Assembly: GCA_002591705.1 (NCBI GenBank)
Contig: PAAB01000001.1
Span: forward strand, 15,154 to 26,844
From: Phycisphaerae bacterium
GTDB taxonomy: Bacteria > Planctomycetota > Phycisphaerae > Phycisphaerales > SM1A02
DNA: 11,691 nt
Reading direction: 5' to 3'
Shown here: piece by piece, positions 6,016-11,691 of the stretch
Numbering within the stretch: the first letter of the stretch is position 1
Layout: every line of letters starts with the position of its first letter
Position numbers and translations under genes: made by a program
Notes under the pieces: generated by a model
The model's input: the letters and a program-made list of their open reading frames with translations, nothing else
The model's database searches: none
Told to the model about the DNA's origin: nothing

Positions 6016-6924
6016 ATGTCAGATCCGCAAGGTTACTATGCCACCCTAGAGGTAGAACCAGGAGCAAGTGGAGATGCTATTAAAAAGGCGTATAGACGCC
6101 TGTCGCTTCTCACGCATCCTGACCGCACGAATGAAGATACCAAGGCAAAGTTTCAAGCAATAAGCGAAGCATATAATGTATTAGGCGATGAAGAAAACCG
6201 CAAATTGTATGATCGTGGTGGAAGTGGTGGAATACACTTTCCTGCTGATGGAATACCAGTGAACCCGCAAGATATATTTGATTTTTTCAGAAACAATATG
6301 CCGCCACCGTTTGGTGGTGAGGTTCCAGGTATGCAAACACAGTTCTTTCACATGGATGGAAATGGAAAAATGAATTTTCATGAAGCAATGCAGCGACCTA
6401 CGCCAATCATCAAAACAATTAACATTACACTTGCGCAAGCATTTACAGGATGTAAAGTACCTGTTGAAATAGAAAGATGGGTATGTGAAGGTTCCATAAA
6501 GCAAAAAGAATCGGAGACGATATATGTGTCGGTTCCAGAAGGTATTGATGAAAATGAAATTATTGTGTTACGTGATAAAGGGAATGTGTTGAGTGAGACC
6601 AATAAGGGTCATATAAAAATATTTATCAAAGTTTCAAATAATACTGACCTTGTTCGGCGCGGATTAGATTTGGTATACCAAAAAGTAATAACTTTGAAAG
6701 AGGCGTTGTGTGGATTTACATTTGACTTGGATTATTTAGACGAGCGAATATTTAAGGTTGATAATCACAACGGAAACGTTATTTCACCTGGATATAAGAA
6801 GGTTATACAAGGCTTAGGAATGAAACGCGATGGACACAAAGGAAACCTTATAATTGAGTTTACGGTTACGTTTCCAGAGAGATTAACGAAAGAGCAAATA
6901 AGCAGCATCGAACAACATTTATGA
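6016..6924 (+). CDS. dnaJ: DnaJ/Hsp40 co-chaperone, type II (no zinc finger)
   Basis: This 302-residue protein has a canonical J domain at residues 6-67: YYATLEV, a basic helix II (AIKKAYRRLSLLT), HPD at 34-36, and FQAISEAYNVLGDEENRKLYDR. A short Gly-rich linker follows, with DIFDFFRNNM (86-95), the DIF motif common in Hsp40s. The C-terminal substrate-binding region starts near residue 132 (IKTINITLAQAFTGCKVPVEI) and includes VSVPEGIDENEIIVLRDKG and the second beta domain from about residue 218. The four CxxCxGxG zinc-binding repeats are absent, so this is a type II protein like yeast Sis1. It would deliver clients to Hsp70 and stimulate its ATPase, perhaps for capsid folding or replication-complex assembly (inference). 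No Hsp70 gene is in the window. Confidence 0.93.
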   Translation: MSDPQGYYATLEVEPGASGDAIKKAYRRLSLLTHPDRTNEDTKAKFQAISEAYNVLGDEENRKLYDRGGSGGIHFPADGIPVNPQDIFDFFRNNMPPPFGGEVPGMQTQFFHMDGNGKMNFHEAMQRPTPIIKTINITLAQAFTGCKVPVEIERWVCEGSIKQKESETIYVSVPEGIDENEIIVLRDKGNVLSETNKGHIKIFIKVSNNTDLVRRGLDLVYQKVITLKEALCGFTFDLDYLDERIFKVDNHNGNVISPGYKKVIQGLGMKRDGHKGNLIIEFTVTFPERLTKEQISSIEQHL

Positions 6925-6934
6925 AACGGGTATT

Positions 6935-6960
6935 AAAAATTGATTCATATTTCTCTCTTA
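6935..6960 (+). promoter_or_regulatory. Early-type promoter AAAATTGA with pyrimidine element
   Basis: AAAAATTGA at 6935-6943 holds the Mimivirus-type early motif, ending 63 nt before the ATG at 7006. It is followed closely by CATATTTCTCTCTTA (6946-6960), which matches the segment after the other AAAATTGA at 4524-4537. It begins only 11 bp after the DnaJ stop. Confidence 0.7.
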
Positions 6961-7005
6961 AAACGATATTAACAAACAAACAATCAAGCAAAGAATCTTC
7001 CAATC

Positions 7006-7566
7006 ATGTCGTTACAAGAAGCATCATATCAAAGTGTTGAAATTGGAAAGGAATACGCAAAGCACGAACTAATGAACGGATGGTTTTGTGACCATCTATG
7101 TAGTGATACGAACACTTATGAAACGAACAAAGAACTTAATAATGTTATAAAAAACATGGATGTTTGTATGTTCCATAGCGTAATGCCAAGACATTCTGAT
7201 AAAAAAAGCGCACGAAATAATTTGCAACATTTAATAAATACTGTTCGTAAGTGCAAAGTGTCCATAACATTTGAAATGCTTCGACGTAATGAAAACTGGA
7301 AAATTACATTAGAACGTATTGTCGAAGAAGAAGTATCGAAAATATCGTTAGGATCTGCAAGAGGTTTTATGACTTTCGTCTATCGTCCTTTGTGTAATAT
7401 TATTATAGCAAGAACAATAAGGGAATTGTGGGCATTACCTGTAATTACGGGTGCATTAAAGAGATATGCTAAAATATGGATAGAAAGAAACTATTCCATA
7501 TATGGAAAGGGATACATTAAATTGTGCCAACAATATGCTAGTCACGCAAGTTTTAAGAGTTCGTAA
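7006..7566 (+). CDS. Hypothetical protein, probably early-expressed
   Basis: This 186-residue protein was not recognised. The N-terminal half is polar, with several Cys and His residues (GWFCDHLCSD at about 25-34; MDVCMFHSVMPRHSD at about 51-65), but their spacing does not give a clear zinc finger. The C-terminal half is basic and probably helical, with a mildly hydrophobic patch (YRPLCNIIIARTIRELWALPVI, split by charged residues) that is unlikely to cross a membrane. The ATG lies 63 nt after an AAAATTGA early motif. The gene ends at TAA 44 bp before a strong hairpin. The early promoter and lack of recognisable homology fit a lineage-specific infection factor, but that is inference. Confidence 0.75.
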   Translation: MSLQEASYQSVEIGKEYAKHELMNGWFCDHLCSDTNTYETNKELNNVIKNMDVCMFHSVMPRHSDKKSARNNLQHLINTVRKCKVSITFEMLRRNENWKITLERIVEEEVSKISLGSARGFMTFVYRPLCNIIIARTIRELWALPVITGALKRYAKIWIERNYSIYGKGYIKLCQQYASHASFKSS

Positions 7567-7610
7567 TTCGAAAAATCCAAAAATACTTGAAAAAAATAAA
7601 AAACGAAATA

Positions 7611-7650
7611 AAAAAAAGAAAAATCGAATAATAATGATTTTTCTTTTTTT
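7611..7650. terminator. Strong 15-bp-stem hairpin, bidirectional 3'-end signal
   Basis: AAAAAAAGAAAAATC (7611-7625) pairs perfectly with GATTTTTCTTTTTTT (7636-7650) around a 10-nt loop. It sits in the 149-bp spacer between the convergent genes ending at 7566 and 7716. Mimivirus transcripts end at palindromic hairpins, and this one would give either strand a stem at its 3' end. It also resembles an A/T-flanked terminator readable from both sides. The rest of the spacer is AT-rich with no other clear signal. Confidence 0.7.
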
Positions 7651-7715
7651 AACAAAAAAATTATGTTGAATAATAGGTAATTTGTTTCACATTAAAATAT
7701 ATTGTAAATGAAAAA

Positions 7716-8009
7716 TCATGAAATACGTTTTGTTTCGATGTTTGAAGACACAATATATAAAGAATTTTCAGTTACAATAATATATTCAGTATCTACCTTA
7801 TAAATTTTTGAGATGGGTGAGGTGTATTCATCTTCACTCTTTACGAGTAATTTCTCTCCTCCTTCCTCACGTACACCAATTAATACTTTTTTATCATGTG
7901 AATCAGACCAGTAGTCCAACATAATTGGTTTATCATCGACGATTGCAAGCTTGGCACTGTGCTGTAAACATGTCGGACTCGGCGACGGATAATGGGACTC
8001 TTCGGTCAT
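7716..8009 (-). CDS. Small conserved-looking hypothetical protein
   Basis: This 97-residue protein has a short Ser/Pro-rich N-terminus (HYPSPSPTC, 6-14). It then forms what looks like an all-beta domain of alternating hydrophobic strands: AKLAIVD, PIMLDYW, KKVLIGVRE, EKLLVK, SKIYKV, EYIIVTENSLYIVSS. The regular strand pattern, even length and intact frame suggest a real, constrained small protein, perhaps an SH3-like or small barrel fold. I cannot name a family. It has no transmembrane segment or Cys cluster. It is divergent from the gene at 8066 across 56 bp containing the shared 15-bp near-palindrome. Confidence 0.75.
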   Translation of the reverse strand: MTEESHYPSPSPTCLQHSAKLAIVDDKPIMLDYWSDSHDKKVLIGVREEGGEKLLVKSEDEYTSPISKIYKVDTEYIIVTENSLYIVSSNIETKRIS

Positions 8010-8036
8010 TTTTATATAATATCCACCTTTAATGCT

Positions 8037-8051
8037 TTAAATACTTATTTA
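8037..8051 (-). promoter_or_regulatory. 15-bp near-palindrome, second copy, in a divergent promoter
   Basis: On the minus strand this reads TAAATAAGTATTTAA, identical to 5973-5987, and ends 28 nt before the ATG at 8009. It also lies 15 nt from the plus-strand ATG at 8066. Same orientation and nearly the same spacing as the other copy relative to the gene it faces argue for function. Confidence 0.45.
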
Positions 8052-8065
8052 TATATATAACAAAA

Positions 8066-8902
8066 ATGAGTATTTCGTTTCACAATTCAGAGAATTACAA
8101 ATCACATTTGAAGTATTCAACATCGGAAATATTCGTGAAGTATAAAGGAATCATTGAAGAATATTTGATTCAGTGTGTTGAGTCTATTTCGATAGGCAAT
8201 GTTGACTATCATATGTATATATTATGTAAAGGTATCGAAACTATCTCCCATGTATTCAAAATTTTATTGCTTCATACAAATAATTTGGAGTTGACTTATC
8301 ATCATTGTCAAAAGGCATTTTATTATTACGTCGAGTTTATTGATCAAATTGGAGATGAAACACATAGTTTCTTACAGCTTAACTCAAAAGACGCATCATT
8401 GTTTGTTTATAAGAAAACCATATATGAAATAGAAAATGAATACTCAAAAGCACGAACACAATGCGATAAAAATGATAAATCTAATGGCTCATCAACGGAA
8501 GTATGTGATACAAGAAAAACAATATTGAAAAACGTAGAGAGATTAATAGGTATTTATAACAGATGTTTATACGATATTATAAAAGATAATAATATTATCC
8601 AAATTAATCTGATTAAAAACGTAGATATTAAAATTAACAAATTTGTCCAGCATCTTTTGAATTTGTCTTTGACCGATAAAGAGTTAGAATATGAACAATC
8701 TTTAATAATTGTTGAACAACTTGATGAAAAATTAAACAAGTTGGGCAGCGAACGGATACCATTTTTAGAAATATTTGCGCGAAAAATAAAGGACAAGCCA
8801 ATTACAACAGAATTGTTACAAAGTCGTTTTTTTAATGAGGACCACGATAATATGCTAGAAAACGTGAGTGTGCTTCGCTACGTGAATTGGTTATTTTCAT
8901 AA
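8066..8902 (+). CDS. Hypothetical helical protein
   Basis: This 278-residue protein has no recognised domain. The sequence looks almost wholly alpha-helical: an N-terminal helical region (SEIFVKYKGIIEEYLIQCVESI and IETISHVFKILLLH), a middle polar segment rich in Asn, Ser, Lys and Asp (about 130-152, CDKNDKSNGSS), then further helices (RLIGIYNRCLYDIIKD, KINKFVQHLLNLSL, ELEYEQSLIIVEQLDEKLNKL). The short hydrophobic segment near 60-75 is amphipathic rather than membrane-spanning. It ends VLRYVNWLFS. The ATG follows TTATATATATAA by a few bases. Its stop lies 18 bp from the stop of the convergent TBP-like gene. It could be structural or an interaction scaffold, but nothing in the sequence fixes a role. 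Confidence 0.8.
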   Translation: MSISFHNSENYKSHLKYSTSEIFVKYKGIIEEYLIQCVESISIGNVDYHMYILCKGIETISHVFKILLLHTNNLELTYHHCQKAFYYYVEFIDQIGDETHSFLQLNSKDASLFVYKKTIYEIENEYSKARTQCDKNDKSNGSSTEVCDTRKTILKNVERLIGIYNRCLYDIIKDNNIIQINLIKNVDIKINKFVQHLLNLSLTDKELEYEQSLIIVEQLDEKLNKLGSERIPFLEIFARKIKDKPITTELLQSRFFNEDHDNMLENVSVLRYVNWLFS

Positions 8903-8920
8903 CTTTGTGATAAGACCTAA

Positions 8921-10249
8921 TTAAGACGTTGTGTTGGTTACAATTATAGTTCGTTTTCGAACTTTTCGTTTTTTTAAATCAACTTTGTCACATTGAATAT
9001 TGTCATCGGGAATTATTCCATCTCCAATGTTTTCATATTCATTTTCGAGTAATGTTTTTACGAAACAATAAATTTCATCAAGAACTGACTCGGTGCATTT
9101 ACCAACAATAAGAACGCTGCCTGTTCTGAATACCATAAATGATATTTTGGTAATTTTTAATTCATCTACATTTTTTAATGGTTGTCTTCCGGTTTGGATT
9201 GGAAGTTGTGGGTCATAATAGAACTCTGATTGAATACCAGGATATGAACAAGGATCATAAGAACAGTTTATTTTATATTTGTATTTCAACAAATCAAACA
9301 TTTTATCACGATTAATTAGATAACCGCAATTGAAGTTTGAGTTTATGAGTACAGTTTCACATTTGCCCTTTATGTAAGAAAGTGGTGTATTGGATTGAAT
9401 GAAAGGTCTAAGGGTATTAGTCAATAATATTAGTACTTGAACAAGAACATCATCGTTTTGTATTCCAGGAATCTCCAATTTACCAGTGTTGAATATTTTA
9501 ACATGAACTTCTTTAAATGTTCCTTCATATTTTATCCTTAAAATGAGAACGAAACAGTTGTAAAACGCACTTTTTTTCTTACAACGATAGCTGATGATAT
9601 CCTTTTTACATAATCCAATGCTTATTTTTCTTACATCTTTAAATTTTGTGCGACCTTCTGGGTTTACCAAATGTGTGATGACATATTCGTCAATATGACG
9701 ACTTTGTTCATTAGATGTATCTTTAATATGTGAACGCACATTTTCTAATTCTGTTTCGCTTAGCGAGTTAAATTTCATCTGTTTCTTTATTACACCTTCT
9801 AATGGTAGATGATATGAAATGACCGGTACCTTCCAGAATATATCTTCCAACATTATTTTATGTGAGAGGTATGAAATTTTGGTTTTTGTTGAAATGTAAA
9901 GCGCACCACATTTAGGATTATTAATATGAGTATTATTACTGCGATTGTTATTACTGGGATTGTTGTTATTACTGGGATTGTTGTTATTACTGGGATTGTT
10001 GTTATTACTGCCATTGTTATTACTGCGATTGTTGTTATTACTGTCAATACTATTACTGTTATCAACATTGTCGCCAATATTTGTTCCTAGTCCTTGTATA
10101 TTATTATATCCGTTGGGAATAAACACTTCGTTGTTCATTTGTATTACATCATCGTGCTTGTCAATTATGTTCCATTTCATGGAATCATCTTTATAATCTC
10201 CTGCACAGAAGTCTTTCCAAGCAGTATTAATGTCGTCAAGTTCAACCAT
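8921..10249 (-). CDS. TBP: TATA-binding-protein-like transcription factor
   Basis: This 442-residue protein has a divergent TBP core at its C-terminal end. One half shows a TBP-like strand pair (VHVKIFNTGKLEIPG, 248-262) followed by a helix (VLVQVLILLTNTLRPFI). The second half contains ETVLINSNFNCGYLINRDKMFDLL (298-321) and SYDPCSYPGIQSEFYY (330-345), which closely matches the TBP signature SYEPELFPGLIYRM. KISFMVFRTGSVLIVGKC (368-385) then matches the TBP strand that ends FxSGKxVxTG. An Asn-rich low-complexity insert spans 64-111. The tail has KKRKVRKR (426-433), a probable nuclear localisation signal. It is far longer than cellular TBP (core about 180 residues), as in other giant-virus TBP-like proteins. 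It should bind promoter DNA or bridge to viral RNA polymerase factors. It is divergent from the gene at 10318. Confidence 0.85.
   Translation of the reverse strand: MVELDDINTAWKDFCAGDYKDDSMKWNIIDKHDDVIQMNNEVFIPNGYNNIQGLGTNIGDNVDNSNSIDSNNNNRSNNNGSNNNNPSNNNNPSNNNNPSNNNRSNNTHINNPKCGALYISTKTKISYLSHKIMLEDIFWKVPVISYHLPLEGVIKKQMKFNSLSETELENVRSHIKDTSNEQSRHIDEYVITHLVNPEGRTKFKDVRKISIGLCKKDIISYRCKKKSAFYNCFVLILRIKYEGTFKEVHVKIFNTGKLEIPGIQNDDVLVQVLILLTNTLRPFIQSNTPLSYIKGKCETVLINSNFNCGYLINRDKMFDLLKYKYKINCSYDPCSYPGIQSEFYYDPQLPIQTGRQPLKNVDELKITKISFMVFRTGSVLIVGKCTESVLDEIYCFVKTLLENEYENIGDGIIPDDNIQCDKVDLKKRKVRKRTIIVTNTTS
9917..10060 (-). repeat. Asn-rich tandem repeat region, 18-bp units
   Basis: Within the TBP-like gene this encodes residues 64-111, largely runs of Asn broken by Ser, Pro, Arg and Gly. 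The core, 9953-10006, is three identical 18-bp units encoding SNNNNP-type hexapeptides, flanked by 15-18-bp variants. It is probably a disordered linker that expands by slippage. Confidence 0.93.
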
Positions 10250-10317
10250 CTAAATTATTTGTTATTTGTCTCTTTAAGTTAATCTATTTCAATTATTTTC
10301 TTAATGTAATTTAAAGG

Positions 10318-10536
10318 ATGAATAACACATCTCCAAGTATCACATATGAGAGATCAGACCCACTCGCGATTCCCGCACAAAATCCTAATCCTCAAAATTT
10401 ACCATTTTTTGAGTATAACGTAACGAGGAATTTCTTTGATCCAAACAAATCATCGCCGCCGAATAGCTGGAATAAACGCTTATTACTGCGATTAGGAGAA
10501 TCACGTGGAAAAAAAATTATGCAAACTAATTATTGA
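10318..10536 (+). CDS. Small hypothetical protein, 72 residues
   Basis: This short protein is rich in Pro, Asn and Ser (PLAIPAQNPNPQNLPFFEYN, 16-35) and then becomes basic (NKRLLLRLGESRGKK). It has no recognised domain or membrane segment. The aromatic-Pro middle (LPFFEYNVTRNFFDP) looks like a short binding motif rather than a folded domain. Support for it being real is the ATG placed in a normal 68-bp divergent arrangement with the TBP-like gene, non-random composition, and the lack of any other gene in 10250-10500. A TCTA in AT-rich sequence at 10283-10286 could be promoter-related. Its last 36 bp overlap the end of the convergent RFC gene. Confidence 0.6.
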   Translation: MNNTSPSITYERSDPLAIPAQNPNPQNLPFFEYNVTRNFFDPNKSSPPNSWNKRLLLRLGESRGKKIMQTNY

Positions 10537-11439
10537 ATACATTTTAAGATGTTGTATGTTTGGGTCTTGTAAATGCATTATGAATTCAACAAACTTCATG
10601 AAGTCTGGTGATATATATTCTGACTTATATCTGATGATATAGTTCAGATAGTGTTTTATCAAATGTTTTATTTCAATATTGTAATCGTTGCTTATATGAT
10701 CAAGCAAAGATGGTGCTTCTTGCAAAAAATGTTCTCCACACAACACTTTTGTGTAGTTATTCCAAACTTCAGTGTCAAGAACTTTTTGATCTTCCAGTGT
10801 ATTTTGATTCGATTGCATAAAATTTATCATACTTCGTATATCTGATTTATAGAGTTTTTGAATTGATTTAATAGTATCGACTGACAAAGTAAGATTTTCT
10901 TTCGTAGTAATTTTCATCAGGAATTTAATAATAAGCTCTTCGGGAAGCTGATTGAAACGCAGACGCATAAATTCATTTTGAAGTGATTCGTCAATGCGGG
11001 TTATATAATTGCATATAAGGCAAAACCGCACGTTTCCATCTATTCCCCTAAGTAGATTTTTGAGTGCCTGTTGAGCGTTTTTAGTCATGTAATCGACTTC
11101 ATCAAGAATTACTAATTTCGTTCCATTTGTAAATAGTGCCTTTGATGTGACAAATTGGTTTATTTGGTTTCGAATAATATCTATTCCACGCTCATCAGAT
11201 GCGTTAAGATGGATAACGAGTCCTTTGTTTTGTTCACCATGTTTTTTTTGAAACGTATCAACTAAATTGATAATTGTTGTCGTCTTTCCGGTGCCCGGTG
11301 GTCCATACAAAAGTAAGTTTGGAAAATAGTTGGTTCTTATTATTGATTGAAGTATTATCTTGTTGTTCTTATCAAGAACAATGTCATCAAAATTTGTCGG
11401 GCGATATTTTTCAACCCATGGAATGTTTTGATTCTTCAT
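10501..11439 (-). CDS. rfcS: Replication factor C small subunit
   Basis: This 312-residue protein is a clear RFC small subunit. It has WVEKYRP (8-14), Walker A GPPGTGKT (46-53), the RFC box ASDERG (80-85), Walker B LDEVD (112-116), sensor 1 CNY (143-145) and a sensor 2 Arg (R202) in SDIRSMINFMQ. A C-terminal collar region follows. It should load the sliding clamp in viral DNA replication. One feature is abnormal: the SRC motif after sensor 1 reads LQNEFMRLRF, with NEF (155-157) exactly where SRC is expected, so the arginine finger is replaced by Glu. It could bind and hydrolyse ATP itself but not complete a neighbour's site in the usual way. Its 3' end overlaps the convergent 72-residue gene, and it is divergent from thymidine kinase. 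Confidence 0.95.
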   Translation of the reverse strand: MKNQNIPWVEKYRPTNFDDIVLDKNNKIILQSIIRTNYFPNLLLYGPPGTGKTTTIINLVDTFQKKHGEQNKGLVIHLNASDERGIDIIRNQINQFVTSKALFTNGTKLVILDEVDYMTKNAQQALKNLLRGIDGNVRFCLICNYITRIDESLQNEFMRLRFNQLPEELIIKFLMKITTKENLTLSVDTIKSIQKLYKSDIRSMINFMQSNQNTLEDQKVLDTEVWNNYTKVLCGEHFLQEAPSLLDHISNDYNIEIKHLIKHYLNYIIRYKSEYISPDFMKFVEFIMHLQDPNIQHLKMYSIISLHNFFST

Positions 11440-11444
11440 AAGAT

Positions 11445-11462
11445 AGTATACTACACTATACT
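11445..11462. promoter_or_regulatory. Inverted repeat just upstream of the RFC gene
   Basis: AGTATA (11445-11450) and TATACT (11457-11462) form a perfect 6-bp inverted repeat with a 6-nt spacer, six bases upstream of the RFC start codon. It could be a protein-binding site or a 5'-leader stem. In AT-rich DNA a repeat of this size may also occur by chance. Confidence 0.25.
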
Positions 11463-11507
11463 GTGGTATTCTTTACATTATTAAGGTGATTAAAGTTTTT
11501 TATTAAA

Positions 11508-11511
11508 TCTA
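11508..11511 (+). promoter_or_regulatory. TCTA in AT-rich context before thymidine kinase
   Basis: TCTA, embedded in AT-only sequence, ends 11 nt before the thymidine kinase ATG. A TCTA core in AT-rich flanks has been described as a late promoter motif in Cafeteria roenbergensis virus, a relative. The motif is very short, so this is only a candidate. Confidence 0.25.
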
Positions 11512-11521
11512 ATAATTAAAA

Positions 11522-11691
11522 ATGGTTTTAAAGAAAAATAATGCGTTAAAAGAAATGAATACTTTGAACAGTGTAGGATATTTAGAATTATTCATTGGTC
11601 CCATGTGGTCTGGAAAAACATCTGAATTGGTAAAACTATATAAACGCTACAAGTTTTTTGAAGTCCCTGTCCTTGCGATAAACTATAAACA
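11522..11691 (+). CDS. tdk: Thymidine kinase, type II, N-terminal part
   Basis: The ATG at 11522 opens a frame that runs off the window after 56 complete codons. After a short polar leader comes GYLELFIGPMWSGKTSEL (19-36), containing the P-loop of type II thymidine kinases (consensus GPMFSGKS/T). Trp replaces the usual Phe, a conservative aromatic change. A basic helix (VKLYKRYKFF) and VLAINYK follow, matching the family's strand before the DxRY segment. The enzyme phosphorylates thymidine to dTMP with ATP and would enlarge the dTTP pool for viral replication in the cytoplasm. The lid and zinc-binding domains are outside the window. It is divergent from the RFC gene across 82 bp. Confidence 0.93.
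   Translation, partial: MVLKKNNALKEMNTLNSVGYLELFIGPMWSGKTSELVKLYKRYKFFEVPVLAINYK

Noticed and set aside
8903..8920. Terminator hairpin between the genes ending at 8902 and 8921
   Set aside because: Only a broken palindrome around TAATTA is present, with mismatches; no convincing stem.
9917..10060. CRISPR-like array
   Set aside because: The units are contiguous 15-18-bp coding repeats with no unique spacers.
9853..10196. Leu-rich and Ile/Thr/Val-rich open frames opposite and beside the Asn-rich repeat
   Set aside because: They are translations of the Asn-rich repeat in other frames; the TBP-like gene explains the region.

Overview
The window looks like genome sequence from a large eukaryotic DNA virus (Nucleocytoviricota), most likely a Mimivirus relative in the order Imitervirales. 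Algal-virus (mesomimivirus-type) groups fit well. Evidence: the DNA is AT-rich, and genes are compact, intron-free and packed on both strands with 20-180 bp spacers. There are no bacterial-style operons or consistent Shine-Dalgarno sites. The gene set is typical of these viruses: two small-subunit clamp-loader (RFC) ATPases, a divergent TATA-binding protein with an asparagine-rich insert, two J-domain proteins, a type II thymidine kinase and several lineage-type unknowns. Two genes also carry the AAAATTGA element known as the Mimivirus early promoter. The assignment is inference, because no hallmark such as major capsid protein or DNA polymerase lies in the window.

Layout. (1) 1-2467: the 5' end of a minus-strand gene; a Lys/Gly-repeat protein whose stop overlaps that of a convergent ATP-grasp-like gene; then a divergent SAM-dependent methyltransferase. 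(2) 2577-4824: three plus-strand genes, namely a divergent J-domain protein, a membrane-anchored glycosyltransferase-like protein lacking its DXD motif, and a small basic protein with an early-type promoter. The small protein has an open 23-codon stretch after its TGA. (3) 5000-6924: a divergent pair, RFC-like clamp-loader ATPase and DnaJ/Hsp40. (4) 7006-8902: three unknown genes; the first has an early-type promoter, and a 15-bp-stem hairpin separates it from the convergent second. (5) 8921-11691: the TBP-like gene, a 72-residue unknown, a second RFC small subunit and the start of thymidine kinase.

How the genes may work together. The RFC subunits would load the sliding clamp during viral DNA replication and thymidine kinase would supply dTMP. 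The TBP-like protein would act with a viral RNA polymerase in promoter recognition, and the J proteins would recruit host or viral Hsp70. The two clamp-loader subunits carry different, complementary departures from the active-site consensus: one lacks the arginine finger, and the other has Asp in place of the Walker B Glu. This would fit different positions in one heteromeric loader.

Regulatory signals. Three sequence classes recur upstream of start codons: AAAATTGA followed by a TCTCTTA pyrimidine element; AAAAATATATA just before three plus-strand ATGs; and an exact 15-bp near-palindrome in two divergent promoters. Two convergent spacers hold clear hairpins, consistent with the hairpin-directed 3' ends known from Mimivirus. 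No tRNA, rRNA, CRISPR array or insertion sequence was recognised, and no gene-free stretch exceeds about 180 bases.
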